64,000 nucleotides of DNA. It comes from Bacillus cytotoxicus. GTDB taxonomy: Bacteria; Bacillota; Bacilli; Bacillales; Bacillaceae_G. The stretch covers positions 1 to 64,000 of the forward strand of contig NZ_JAMBOP010000012.1 in assembly GCF_023715645.1 (NCBI RefSeq), in the 5' to 3' direction. A model generated the notes under the pieces. That model worked only from the letters and a program-made list of their open reading frames with translations, did no database searches and was not told where the DNA came from. Both the position numbers and the translations under genes were made by a program. Shown in pieces: positions 24,606 through 32,579 of this stretch (within the stretch, counting starts at the first letter, position 1; each line of letters begins with the position of its first letter).

Positions 24606-25368
24606 GTGCTTGAAATGTCATGATGTAGAAATTGTTTTTTATGAAGAGGTGAACGAATTTGGTATGCGAGTATCGATGCAAAAGGATTGCGATTGTAAAA
24701 CACAGCGAGTATTAGAGCGCCGCTTAAAAAACGCCATGATTCCAGAAGAATTTGTGGATGCAAGGTTCGATTCTTATCTCCGTGAAACAGAAGAGCAAAA
24801 GCTTCTCTACAATACGATGGCACAGTATTTGAAGAACTTCGAAAGTGTCAAAAAGACAAAGCAAAACAGTTTAGGATTTATCGCGACATTCGGAGAACTT
24901 CGGATCAAGCAACTGGAGCCAAATAAACGAGCGCAGGCCAAAAGAGAACATAACAGCTTTGGTCTCGGTAAAACTCATTTACAAGTAGCGGCTGCAAAGT
25001 ACCTCATGAAACAGGGATATAGCGTGCTTCTCATTTCAGACGGCACGTTCATGGATGATCTCATTGCAGCGAAGATGATGAATGACGACAAAAAAGAGTT
25101 TAATCGTCTGTTGGACCATGCAAAGCAAGTTGATGTTCTCATTTGGGATGATCTTGGAAAATCCAAATGGTCAGAAGCAAAAGAAAATTTGTATTACCAA
25201 ATCATTGATTATAGGTATCGCCATAACTTATCGATTTTATACAGCTCCAATGAAGATGATGAAACACTACCTGACAAGATTGGATATGCAGCAAAGAGTC
25301 GCTTGTTCGGTATGAGTAAAGAGTACTTAATCGCTGTTGAAGGCGAAGATTATCGAGAGAAGGAGTGA
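24496..25368 (+). CDS. DnaC/DnaI-like helicase loader ATPase
   Basis: About 290 residues. An N-terminal zinc-type cluster (CLKCHDVE, then CDCKTQR) precedes an AAA+ domain with P-loop FGLGKTHL at about residue 158 and Walker B VLIWDDLGK at about 215. This is the DnaC/DnaI loader fold, delivering host helicase to the origin marked by the preceding DnaD-like protein. Start ATG 24496 is one of several close in-frame ATGs. The long overlap with the upstream gene is unusual but typical of phage. Confidence 0.87.
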   Translation: MQQIGDVMVGLMERAEAMRKKMRAEEETCQVLSSEYKCLKCHDVEIVFYEEVNEFGMRVSMQKDCDCKTQRVLERRLKNAMIPEEFVDARFDSYLRETEEQKLLYNTMAQYLKNFESVKKTKQNSLGFIATFGELRIKQLEPNKRAQAKREHNSFGLGKTHLQVAAAKYLMKQGYSVLLISDGTFMDDLIAAKMMNDDKKEFNRLLDHAKQVDVLIWDDLGKSKWSEAKENLYYQIIDYRYRHNLSILYSSNEDDETLPDKIGYAAKSRLFGMSKEYLIAVEGEDYREKE

Positions 25369-25373
25369 ATGAT

Positions 25374-25556
25374 ATGTGTCCAAAATGCAATAACACTGGC
25401 ATTATTCGTAAAGAAACTTATCCAGGAGTAATCGCAACGGATGGCTGCACATGTGAAGTGGCAAAACAGCAGGAAACGTCGTATCAAGAGCGCTGGAACA
25501 ATTGGCTTAATTACTTTGAAACGGTGGTGAAAATGCATGAGCAACGTGTCAGTTGA
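25374..25556 (+). CDS. Small cysteine-motif protein
   Basis: 60 residues with CPKCNNTG and CTCE, probably one zinc site. Start ATG 25374 after GAAGGAGTG. It follows the loader directly. Role unknown. Confidence 0.65.
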   Translation: MCPKCNNTGIIRKETYPGVIATDGCTCEVAKQQETSYQERWNNWLNYFETVVKMHEQRVS

Positions 25557-26049
25557 GAAGAAGCGGGAGTTTATGAAATGGGTTTTGGATTGTTTACGAC
25601 AAAGAGATCGTAGGGGTTTTTCGCTCTTATACAATTTTCAAAAGTACAGTAGATTCGCGAATAGAGTTCGCTTTGTTGAAAATGCACAGAAGTATCCGTA
25701 TGGATTAGAAATATCAGCAAAATGCTCATCAAGGGAGCCGTTTGCGTTTTATAAACCTAATGCAACTAAAGATGAATTGGACGACGTAGAAGCAGCTTTT
25801 GACCATTTTAATAATCTTGATACTCCAATCTATATCCAACTGAACTTTAAGGGGAAATACAGACATCCGCTGTATATGGAAGTATTGGAAGATGATGAAT
25901 CACCACAGGATACGGATTTATCCGATGAGGATCACTTAGAGATTGAAAAAGTAATTTCTGAACTACAAAGCATGAGTAAATCCCAGATCATCGATTACGC
26001 ACTTGATAAGAGAGACAAAGATTTGTTCGATAAATTGGTTGCAAATTGA
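25537..26049 (+). CDS. YpiB-like UPF0302/IDEAL-domain protein
   Basis: 170 residues. The N-terminal part (VSVEKKREFMKWVLD; RVRFVENAQKYPYGLEIS; PIYIQLNFKGKY) parallels host YpiB, and the C-terminal QIIDYALDKRDKDLFDKLV fits an IDEAL domain. YpiB is a host Firmicutes protein of unclear function; IDEAL segments bind partners such as MecA-type adaptors. A phage copy suggests interference with a host regulatory contact. Overlaps the gene before it. Confidence 0.7.
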   Translation: MSNVSVEKKREFMKWVLDCLRQRDRRGFSLLYNFQKYSRFANRVRFVENAQKYPYGLEISAKCSSREPFAFYKPNATKDELDDVEAAFDHFNNLDTPIYIQLNFKGKYRHPLYMEVLEDDESPQDTDLSDEDHLEIEKVISELQSMSKSQIIDYALDKRDKDLFDKLVAN

Positions 26050-26060
26050 GGGGGAGCGTT

Positions 26061-26351
26061 ATGAAAAACACTGGAATCGTACGGAGAATTGATGATCTTG
26101 GTCGTGTGTGTATACCAAAAGAATTGCGTCGAACGTTAGGGTGGCCAGAGGAAACAGCACTTGAAATTCATGTTGATGGTAAAAACGTTGTTCTTGCAAA
26201 GCACGAAAAGGTTTGTGTGGTCACTGGTAAGGCATCCGATACAAATATAGAACTGTTCGGTGGACAAGTAGTTGTCAGTCAAAATGGTGCGAAACAATTG
26301 ATAGATATGATTCTTCGAGAAGCGGAAAAAAGAGGATGGCTAGCCGATTGA
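26061..26351 (+). CDS. AbrB/SpoVT-family transition-state regulator
   Basis: 96 residues. The N-terminal swapped-hairpin DNA-binding domain (GIVRRIDDLGRVCIPKELRRTLGW, read in parts) is characteristic of AbrB, and the C-terminal region is AbrB-like too. Host AbrB represses stationary-phase genes; a phage copy may adjust sporulation or phage timing. GAGGGGGAG precedes ATG 26061. Confidence 0.92.
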   Translation: MKNTGIVRRIDDLGRVCIPKELRRTLGWPEETALEIHVDGKNVVLAKHEKVCVVTGKASDTNIELFGGQVVVSQNGAKQLIDMILREAEKRGWLAD

Positions 26352-26524
26352 ACGTCACAATCGTTGACAGTCGACCGGATTGGATGAAGAAAGAAGATCA
26401 GGTTATGGCGTGCATGTTGAAGTGCTCTTTATATAAACGGTGCTCTTGCCGTCTCGGAATGGATTGTAAACGTCTTGGCGGCACGGAGATACCGAAAATG
26501 AATTTTAGGAAGAGGAAACTATAG
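26336..26524 (+). CDS. Small Cys-rich protein
   Basis: 62 residues with a Cys cluster (CMLKCSLYKRCSCRLGMDC) and a basic tail, possibly zinc-binding. It overlaps the AbrB gene end. The start may be ATG 26336 or TTG 26348. Function unknown. A hairpin at about 26535 follows. Confidence 0.6.
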   Translation: MASRLNVTIVDSRPDWMKKEDQVMACMLKCSLYKRCSCRLGMDCKRLGGTEIPKMNFRKRKL

Positions 26525-26665
26525 CAATAAAAAAGAGCTAGGAAAAATCCTAGCAAAATATAGGGTATTCGCGTATAGGTGAATCTCTTATATTGTATCT
26601 GAAATATTAGATGTAAGGTTGTTGATTTGGAAAACTTTACAAAAAATATACAAAGGGGAAAAACG

Positions 26666-27184
26666 ATGAACTTAAAACAGTTGTTTCAAATGCAGAAGGC
26701 CTTGGATGAGCGGATTGTAGCAGAAAACAAGATTACTCATAATCGCTTCGATAATCTCATTTTAGCCTTATTGGATGAAGTAGGGGAATGCGCCAAAGAA
26801 ACTCGTTGCTTTAAAGATTGGAGTAAGAAAGAACCCAGTCCAAGAAAGGTTATTTTAGAAGAATATGTAGATGGTTTTCATTTCGTTTTATCACATGGGT
26901 TATTAGTAAACATTGAGCCAGTAAGTTACCAAGACTGGTCATGGTTTTTATTAAAGGAATACGAGAAGTGGAAAAATCATCTTAAAACAGAGTCGTTAAC
27001 AAGGCAGTTTATCGAAGTTTATAAAGTGATTACTGATTTTAGCCAGGATCGCTGCTCATATTCAAAAATGTTTATTCATTACTTAGTTTTAGGTGATATG
27101 TTGGGTTTCACTCACGAAGAAATTGAACAAGCCTACCTGGAAAAGAATAAAGTAAACCATCAACGCCAGGATGCTGGATATTGA
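26666..27184 (+). CDS. Dimeric dUTPase (all-alpha NTP pyrophosphatase)
   Basis: 172 residues. The metal-binding helices LLDEVGECAKE (about 34) and EEYVDGFHFVL (about 68) are those of the type-2 (dUTPase_2/MazG-like) enzymes. It should hydrolyse dUTP to dUMP, keeping uracil out of phage DNA. AAAGGGG is upstream of ATG 26666. The stop overlaps the next start. Confidence 0.87.
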   Translation: MNLKQLFQMQKALDERIVAENKITHNRFDNLILALLDEVGECAKETRCFKDWSKKEPSPRKVILEEYVDGFHFVLSHGLLVNIEPVSYQDWSWFLLKEYEKWKNHLKTESLTRQFIEVYKVITDFSQDRCSYSKMFIHYLVLGDMLGFTHEEIEQAYLEKNKVNHQRQDAGY

Positions 27185-27597
27185 GTAAGTACAATAATAA
27201 AAAAGTTGAGCTTGACGGCCATGTTTTTGACTCAAAAGCCGAAGCGGATTATTACAAAGGTTTAAAAATGCGTCAAGCTGCAGGTGAAGTACAAGGGTTT
27301 GAATTGCAACCGTCTTTTAAATTGCAGCCGGCGTTTACTAAGAACGGCAAAAGATTTTTAGCGATTACATACAAGGCAGACTTCATGATCTATTTGCCAA
27401 ATGGTGATGTTGAAGTTGTTGATATAAAGGGAATGGAAACCGAAACCTTCAAAGTAAAGATGAAAATGTTCGAATACAAATACCCGCATTTACAACTCAT
27501 CCTTTTGAAGCACGTAAAGAAGTACGGTGGATTTATCGGGTTGGATGAGTATAAGAAATTAAAGCGTGAAGAGAAAAAACAAAAACAAGCCAATTAA
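27181..27597 (+). CDS. DUF1064 (Gp49-like nuclease-fold) protein
   Basis: 138 residues starting at TTG 27181. KYNNKKVELDGHVFDSKAEADYY, DFMIYLPNGDVEVVDIKG and the basic end are typical of DUF1064, a phage family with a restriction-endonuclease-like core (E in SKAEADYY, D..E.K in the second motif). A junction-resolving or nuclease role is plausible but unproven. Confidence 0.85.
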   Translation: MSKYNNKKVELDGHVFDSKAEADYYKGLKMRQAAGEVQGFELQPSFKLQPAFTKNGKRFLAITYKADFMIYLPNGDVEVVDIKGMETETFKVKMKMFEYKYPHLQLILLKHVKKYGGFIGLDEYKKLKREEKKQKQAN

Positions 27598-27611
27598 AGG
27601 GAGAGGATCAC

Positions 27612-28334
27612 ATGTCATATATCGAATTCAAACCAACTTTAAAGAAAGTAAACCTTAAGCCGGATGGTAAGAAAGAGATTGTTTTGGAAGTTACTAATAC
27701 AACGCTTAATGGTAAATTGGATGCTCTTTCTGAAATGATCGATGCGAAAGTATTCGTTTCTCTTGAATCGTTAACGGTAAACTTCAACGTTACTTTGAAT
27801 GCGAAAACAAATAAACCTGTTACCGAATATGAGGTTGATGAAAAAGGCGTTGTGCATGAAGTAAAGCCTTCTTTTGAACAACTTGAAGCGGATTTTGATA
27901 TTCCGGAAGAAAAGATTCAAACGAAGGAAGAAAAAGAGCAAGCAGATCGTGAAATTATAGATGAATTCATTATTAGTGGTTTAGCACCAGGTTTTCATGA
28001 TTTGCCGCATGATTTTGCTCACCTTGTAAAACGAAAATTAGAAGGTGAATCGTATTTGAAACTGGCGAACGAATTGAAGATAGCTAATGTGAAGCTTATC
28101 GAAATGGTAGATGATTATCGCTCTCGTATCGCTCCAATGGCCCTGAAATGGTATGAGTGGAAAGAGAACCACCCAGCACAAGCGGAGCAACCAAAGGCAG
28201 AGGAGAAGCCAGTGGAGGAAACTGATGAACCAGTTGAACTACAAGAAACACAAGAACAACCACAGGATCCGGAGCAACAAGAAATTGAGGTAACAGATGA
28301 GGACAAGCCTTTTGATGAGGAATTAGAAGACTAA
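27612..28334 (+). CDS. Hypothetical phage protein with acidic tail
   Basis: 240 residues. The N-terminal half is beta-rich (KVNLKPDGKKEIVLEV; SLESLTVNFNV), the middle helical, and the last 60 residues are Glu/Pro/Gln-rich and probably disordered. GGGAGAGG lies upstream. No family recognised. An eight-base inverted repeat follows at 28344-28376. Confidence 0.7.
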   Translation: MSYIEFKPTLKKVNLKPDGKKEIVLEVTNTTLNGKLDALSEMIDAKVFVSLESLTVNFNVTLNAKTNKPVTEYEVDEKGVVHEVKPSFEQLEADFDIPEEKIQTKEEKEQADREIIDEFIISGLAPGFHDLPHDFAHLVKRKLEGESYLKLANELKIANVKLIEMVDDYRSRIAPMALKWYEWKENHPAQAEQPKAEEKPVEETDEPVELQETQEQPQDPEQQEIEVTDEDKPFDEELED

Positions 28335-28404
28335 TAAAACCAGGTTGGTAGTGTGGCCAGTTCGCTATACTACCAATCTTCAATCTCATACATGAGGTGA
28401 TGGG

Positions 28405-29220
28405 GTGGATAGAGCGGAGAAACGAAAAATACGGCTGCAGATATTAGATTTACAGGATGAGAATTGCAAATGCTGTGAGTCAGTACCAAAGAAAAAGAAT
28501 AACAAACTTGTGAGTCAAGATGAACGGACTGCATGGTGCTATGCCAATTGTCATATCGGTAAATCACTAAAAAAACTAGGCGAACGCTTAGATGAGGGGA
28601 GAACGGAAAATATGGGCGAAGAGAAAAATTGGGATAAATTATGTGCAAAGGCCGAAAAACTTCGTGAGGAAAAATTGTCTTGGGCAAAAATTTCAGATCA
28701 TTTAGGCGTAACGGAAAGCTCGCTTTATTACCACATTGCAAAAAGAAGAGATGAAAATCAACCGCCTGTAAAACGTGTAGGCACTCCGAAACAGCAATCG
28801 AATACAAAACCATTTGCAACTCCTAAAAATATCGTACAAAAGACGTTTGAAGTGGTTGAAGTAACAGAATTAGAGCAAGAGGATATCTTAGAAACTTTGA
28901 AAGCGCAAGTCTCAGAGTTTGTTCAAGAAAAAGAGCGGTTGGAGAAGGAATTGCTTGCTGAGACAAAAATGCGCCTGCAGGCAGAAGAATACACAGAGTT
29001 TTATCAGAATCAGTACCGTGAAATGGAAGAAGATTATTCCACCCTTAAAAATGAATTTAACGCCATCACCGAAAAAGGCTTCGAACAACGTGCTGAGATT
29101 AAAAAGCTGCACGAACAACTTCAAATATCACATACCGAACTTGAAAAAGAACACTCGCATCGTCTAGAGCTGCAAGGTAAGTCACAAGCATTAGGGATGG
29201 CCCTCAAAGCTGTCTTATAG
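28405..29220 (+). CDS. Zinc-finger/HTH coiled-coil protein
   Basis: 271 residues. There is a Cys cluster at about 20-50 (CKCCES and CYANCHIGKSLKKLG), a putative helix-turn-helix at about 88-112 (SWAKISDHLGVTESSLYYHIAKR, read in parts) and a long coiled coil (about 150-260). Start is GTG 28405 after GAGGTGATGG. The first two modules are also found, more compactly, in the next gene, so the pair look like paralogues. Probably a phage regulator. Confidence 0.7.
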   Translation: MDRAEKRKIRLQILDLQDENCKCCESVPKKKNNKLVSQDERTAWCYANCHIGKSLKKLGERLDEGRTENMGEEKNWDKLCAKAEKLREEKLSWAKISDHLGVTESSLYYHIAKRRDENQPPVKRVGTPKQQSNTKPFATPKNIVQKTFEVVEVTELEQEDILETLKAQVSEFVQEKERLEKELLAETKMRLQAEEYTEFYQNQYREMEEDYSTLKNEFNAITEKGFEQRAEIKKLHEQLQISHTELEKEHSHRLELQGKSQALGMALKAVL

Positions 29221-29229
29221 GTGACTATC

Positions 29230-29646
29230 ATGAAACTGACAAAAGAAGAACGCACAAAACTCACATATAAAATTGGTGACATTATTGAGCAGAAATGCAG
29301 ACGGTGTTATTACAATCGTTCGGCTGATGAATGTTTTAGTATTAATGTTTGTAAAGCTTGCCCAACTGGCGAAGAATTACGTCAGTTGGGGCGGTATTTT
29401 GATTCAGGTCATCGTGATCACCGCGGCCCAAAGAAGGATATACCAGCAGGACTAACGCCTGAAAAGGTTCGTCAAATGAATGAGCAAGGGATTCCAGATA
29501 AGGATATCAGCATTATGTTTGACCGTAGCGGCTCGTATGTTTCGAAATTAAAGCGTCAATGGCAAAAAGAAGGATTATGGGCAGGAACTACAAAAACGTT
29601 GAATTGGAGGGAGAGAAATGCAAAAAGAAACGATCGATGTAATTGA
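29230..29646 (+). CDS. Zinc-finger/HTH protein, paralogue of the preceding gene
   Basis: 138 residues. The Cys cluster (CRRCYYN, CFSINVCKACPTGEELRQLG) and a HTH (DISIMFDRSGSYVSKLKRQW) repeat the architecture of the upstream gene without the coiled coil. Start ATG 29230, or GTG 29221 touching the previous stop. It overlaps the sigma factor gene by 29 bases, suggesting a shared regulatory role. Confidence 0.7.
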   Translation: MKLTKEERTKLTYKIGDIIEQKCRRCYYNRSADECFSINVCKACPTGEELRQLGRYFDSGHRDHRGPKKDIPAGLTPEKVRQMNEQGIPDKDISIMFDRSGSYVSKLKRQWQKEGLWAGTTKTLNWRERNAKRNDRCN

Positions 29647-30358
29647 AGATGTACAAGCCATGTCTGATGAGGAGTTTTTGGAGAAATATGAAAAGCTTGT
29701 TCATCATTTTATTTGGAAGAAATACGGAAAGAAATTAGAATCTATTAAAAATGATACAGGTTTTGATCCGGAAGATTTAACACAATTAGGAATGATTGGT
29801 TTGATTAAAGCAAGACAAACTTTTGACTATAAGCTTGGATATCAATTTTCTACTTATGCTAGCTATAAAGTATATGGTGAAATCGGCAGAGGGATTCGTG
29901 ATTGCCAAAAGGTAAAAGTGCCAAGAACGATTTACAATTTAAAAGGGAAAATTATGATGAACGGTTTACATGAAAATGATTCAAAAGAAATTAGCGCGCA
30001 GCTAGATGCATCTATTGAAGATGTAGAAGTGGCGTTACAGTATCAACCAGGAACATTGTCGCTAAACAAAGCAATGAATGACTCAGATGAAGATAAGGAT
30101 ATCACGTTTGAGAAAACGCTTGTAGATAAAAGTACAGAACGAATAGACGAAGAAGTTGAAAACGGAATAGTGTTGGATTCTTTCATGAAAACATTAGAGC
30201 ATAAGGAATTTTTTGTTTGGGATATGCACTCGAAAAATAGACCACAGCAAGAAATTAGTAAGCAGACAGGAGTGAGTCAACCGCATATTAGCAGAATATT
30301 AAAGAGTATCAACAAAAAAGCGGCTGACTTTGGGAGACGGAAAGAGTTGAGTAGTTGA
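29618..30358 (+). CDS. Phage RNA polymerase sigma factor, sigma-70 family
   Basis: 246 residues. Region 2 is clear (DPEDLTQLGMIGLIKARQTFDYKLGYQFSTYASYKVYGEIGRGIRD, read in parts, about 50-95). Region 4 has the HTH EISKQTGVSQPHISRILKSI at the end. It is close in kind to SigB/F/G-type factors. It probably redirects RNA polymerase to phage middle or late promoters. GGAGGG is upstream of ATG 29618. Confidence 0.92.
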   Translation: MQKETIDVIEDVQAMSDEEFLEKYEKLVHHFIWKKYGKKLESIKNDTGFDPEDLTQLGMIGLIKARQTFDYKLGYQFSTYASYKVYGEIGRGIRDCQKVKVPRTIYNLKGKIMMNGLHENDSKEISAQLDASIEDVEVALQYQPGTLSLNKAMNDSDEDKDITFEKTLVDKSTERIDEEVENGIVLDSFMKTLEHKEFFVWDMHSKNRPQQEISKQTGVSQPHISRILKSINKKAADFGRRKELSS

Positions 30359-30404
30359 TACAATTTGAATTTATTTGAGTAATAGAAACGGAGGGATGGT
30401 GGCC

Positions 30405-31361
30405 TTGATTAAAATTCTTGAATTATTTGGGGGAATAGGTGCTCCAAGGAAAGCACTAATTAATTTAGGTATAGATCATAAAGCAATCGATTACGTTGAA
30501 ATAGATGAAAGGGCGGTTCGAGCATATAATGCTCTTTATGAAAATAGACATCGGGCACAATCAGTAGTTAGTTACAATTTAAGACCAGACATTTTAGTTC
30601 ACGGGTCACCTTGTCAGGACTTCAGTCGAGCAGGAAAAAGGTTAGGCGGTAAAGATGAAGATAAAACACGTTCTTCTCTTATGTGGGAAACTCTTAAAAT
30701 TATTGAAAATATGGGTATTTGGAAACCTAGATTTGTGGTTTGGGAGAACGTAAAAGGTGTACTTGATAAAGACATGATCCATTCGTTCAATAAATATCTT
30801 TCTCAAATGAAACGTATTGGCTATACAAATAGTTTTAAAGTTCTAAATGCAATGGACTTCGGAATACCTCAAAAACGAGAAAGAGTATTTACTATTTCGA
30901 TTTTAGGTGAAAAAGAATTCGATTTCTCTAAGCTTGCGAAGAAGCCAATGCGTCCGATTGAAGAATTTCTAGAAAGAAATGTAGATGAAAAATACACCAT
31001 AAAATCACCATCTATGTTAAGTAAAATCGGAAAAAATGACAGTGGTTCTTTTTCTGGGCGTTTAACACCTATAACGGATTACGCCTGGACAATAACTACA
31101 AAGCAAAATAGATGCCCAAATAGTGGGATAGTATCAAATGGTGATGGTAAGTACAGGCTGCTAACGGAAAAAGAATGTTGGCGTCTCATGGGATTTAATG
31201 ACGAGGACTTTGCGGAAGTATTAAAAGCACATCCTACACGGAACGGATGCCAAAACGGCATTTTATATAAATTGGCAGGTAATAGTATTGTAGTTGATGT
31301 TATGGAAGCAATATTCGAAGTGCTACTTGTTGTATCGAATCAACACCAAGGTGTTAGTTAA
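30405..31361 (+). CDS. DNA (cytosine-5) methyltransferase
   Basis: About 318 residues. Motif I is ELFGGIGA, motif IV GSPCQDFS with the catalytic Cys, motif VI ENV, motif VIII QKRERVF, and motif X GNSI. The target recognition region (about 190-260) is short. No restriction enzyme is adjacent, so it is an orphan enzyme, probably protecting phage DNA from host restriction. Start TTG 30405 is nine bases after GGAGGG; upstream in-frame ATG/GTG are too close to it. Confidence 0.93.
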   Translation: MIKILELFGGIGAPRKALINLGIDHKAIDYVEIDERAVRAYNALYENRHRAQSVVSYNLRPDILVHGSPCQDFSRAGKRLGGKDEDKTRSSLMWETLKIIENMGIWKPRFVVWENVKGVLDKDMIHSFNKYLSQMKRIGYTNSFKVLNAMDFGIPQKRERVFTISILGEKEFDFSKLAKKPMRPIEEFLERNVDEKYTIKSPSMLSKIGKNDSGSFSGRLTPITDYAWTITTKQNRCPNSGIVSNGDGKYRLLTEKECWRLMGFNDEDFAEVLKAHPTRNGCQNGILYKLAGNSIVVDVMEAIFEVLLVVSNQHQGVS

Positions 31362-31417
31362 GTAGAAAAATTCCATTTTAAAGCAAAATTAGTTTGAACG
31401 GAGGGGAAGCGTATCGT

Positions 31418-31792
31418 ATGGAACAAATGTCATTCTTTGAAGACATCGATGAGAGAGAGATGCGCAGGTTAGTAGTTAAGGAGCTCAAAAACTACAGAGC
31501 ACTGCAAGTTCGTATGAAGAATAGACAGGAACGGAATGAAGCAGGATACGCTGTTCTTTTTCCGAAAATGAAAGATGATCAGATTCATGAAATAAAATTT
31601 AGACAGATTGAACGGGCATTGCAAAATTCGTTAGATGAAGATCAGCGTGAAATCATCAAAATGAAGTACCTTGGCGATAAGAAAGTAAAAGACTCATATG
31701 TGTATAACGAATTGATGATAAAACGTGATGATTTTTATGAAAAGAAAGGTAGTGCAATTCGATTAATTGCAACTGCATTGGAGATTATTTGA
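31418..31792 (+). CDS. ArpU-family late transcriptional regulator
   Basis: 124 residues with the ArpU/YqaQ-like pattern: a helical N-terminus, DEDQREIIKMKYLGDKK and VYNELMIKRDDFYEKKGSAI. This is a degenerate sigma-region-4 fold. Such proteins sit before the packaging genes and control late expression. GGAGGGG is about 11 bases before ATG 31418. Confidence 0.85.
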   Translation: MEQMSFFEDIDEREMRRLVVKELKNYRALQVRMKNRQERNEAGYAVLFPKMKDDQIHEIKFRQIERALQNSLDEDQREIIKMKYLGDKKVKDSYVYNELMIKRDDFYEKKGSAIRLIATALEII

Positions 31793-31916
31793 AAATGTAT
31801 TAAGTAAAATGGAATTTCAGTCTTTTGTGATGTTTATATAGATTGGATATGATAATGGTGCTTATCTTTTTCTATTTGGCTCTGTCTTATGGCGGAGTCT
31901 TTTTTATTGAAAGAAT

Positions 31917-31948
31917 AAAAGAAGCTCTTTAATAGAGCTCCTCTTTAA
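31917..31948 (-). terminator. Terminator of the minus-strand membrane gene
   Basis: On the minus strand GAGGAGCTC, loop, GAGCTTC then TTTTATT, just past the stop at 31958. Confidence 0.7.
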
Positions 31949-31957
31949 AATTCTGTT

Positions 31958-32161
31958 TTATCCTGCGACTATTTTAAATACTTGATACATACTAAACAAC
32001 ATTACAAGTGCAGCTATTTTACCAGCGATTGATTCTTTCATTACTTGCATAAGAATAATTTTAACAAGTAACCCTATAAATAGTGGTACGAATAGTATAA
32101 TTGCAAGCTTCATAGCCATATTATCAAAAATAGGACGAAGTGGTTCGAAATTTAGTTCCAT
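31958..32161 (-). CDS. Small membrane protein, minus strand
   Basis: 67 residues with two hydrophobic helices (about 17-36 and 46-64). Good AAAGGAAAGG ribosome site and its own terminator. It is opposite to the surrounding late operon, as expected of a gene expressed from the prophage (lysogenic conversion or superinfection exclusion). No family recognised. Confidence 0.7.
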   Translation of the reverse strand: MELNFEPLRPIFDNMAMKLAIILFVPLFIGLLVKIILMQVMKESIAGKIAALVMLFSMYQVFKIVAG

Positions 32162-32579
32162 GTTTGGTTACCTTTCCTTTATATTATCATCATAATAATA
32201 CAATATAGTTCGTTTGAATGATATATTCCCGACAAAAAAGGGGACAAAACGGGGGATAATTTTGGGGATATTTTCGGGGATTTTTCAAAACGAGATTGGT
32301 ATTAAGCTTTTCTTAGGGCAAGCCCTGGGAGAAGCATCTATCCCTTATCAACTGATGTACCCACGGTTTCCGTACAGTGACGCTTATAATAGGTCGCCAG
32401 GCACTTGTTTGCGCAGGAGATTGTTGAGGGGGATGGAGTTAAAAGCACTCCAATCTTATGCTTCTTATTGAGCTTATATGAGGTGTGAGTTCATAGGTGG
32501 CGTGAGAGACCTTCTTTTACTTATTACATTTAATAAAGGGATATTGTTTCTTTTTGTCGAAATATGTGAGAGAAGGAGG
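32162..32579 (+). other. Non-coding gap with a G-run array
   Basis: 418 bases without a gene that I accept. Four G-runs of four or five lie at 32240, 32251, 32264 and 32276, separated by 7-8 bases, a periodic pattern able to form a G-quadruplex. An open frame across it has no ribosome site and no recognisable product. Confidence 0.5.

Noticed and set aside
26535-26556. Plus-strand terminator after the Cys-rich gene
   Set aside because: The hairpin GCTAGGA/TCCTAGC is followed by A's, not T's; it would only terminate minus-strand transcripts, and no gene is there.
30405-31361. Complete restriction-modification system
   Set aside because: Neighbours are a sigma factor and an ArpU regulator; no endonuclease gene is adjacent, so it is an orphan methyltransferase.
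32214-32471. 85-residue ORF over the G-run array
   Set aside because: No ribosome site, composition driven by the G-run repeats, and no recognisable domain.
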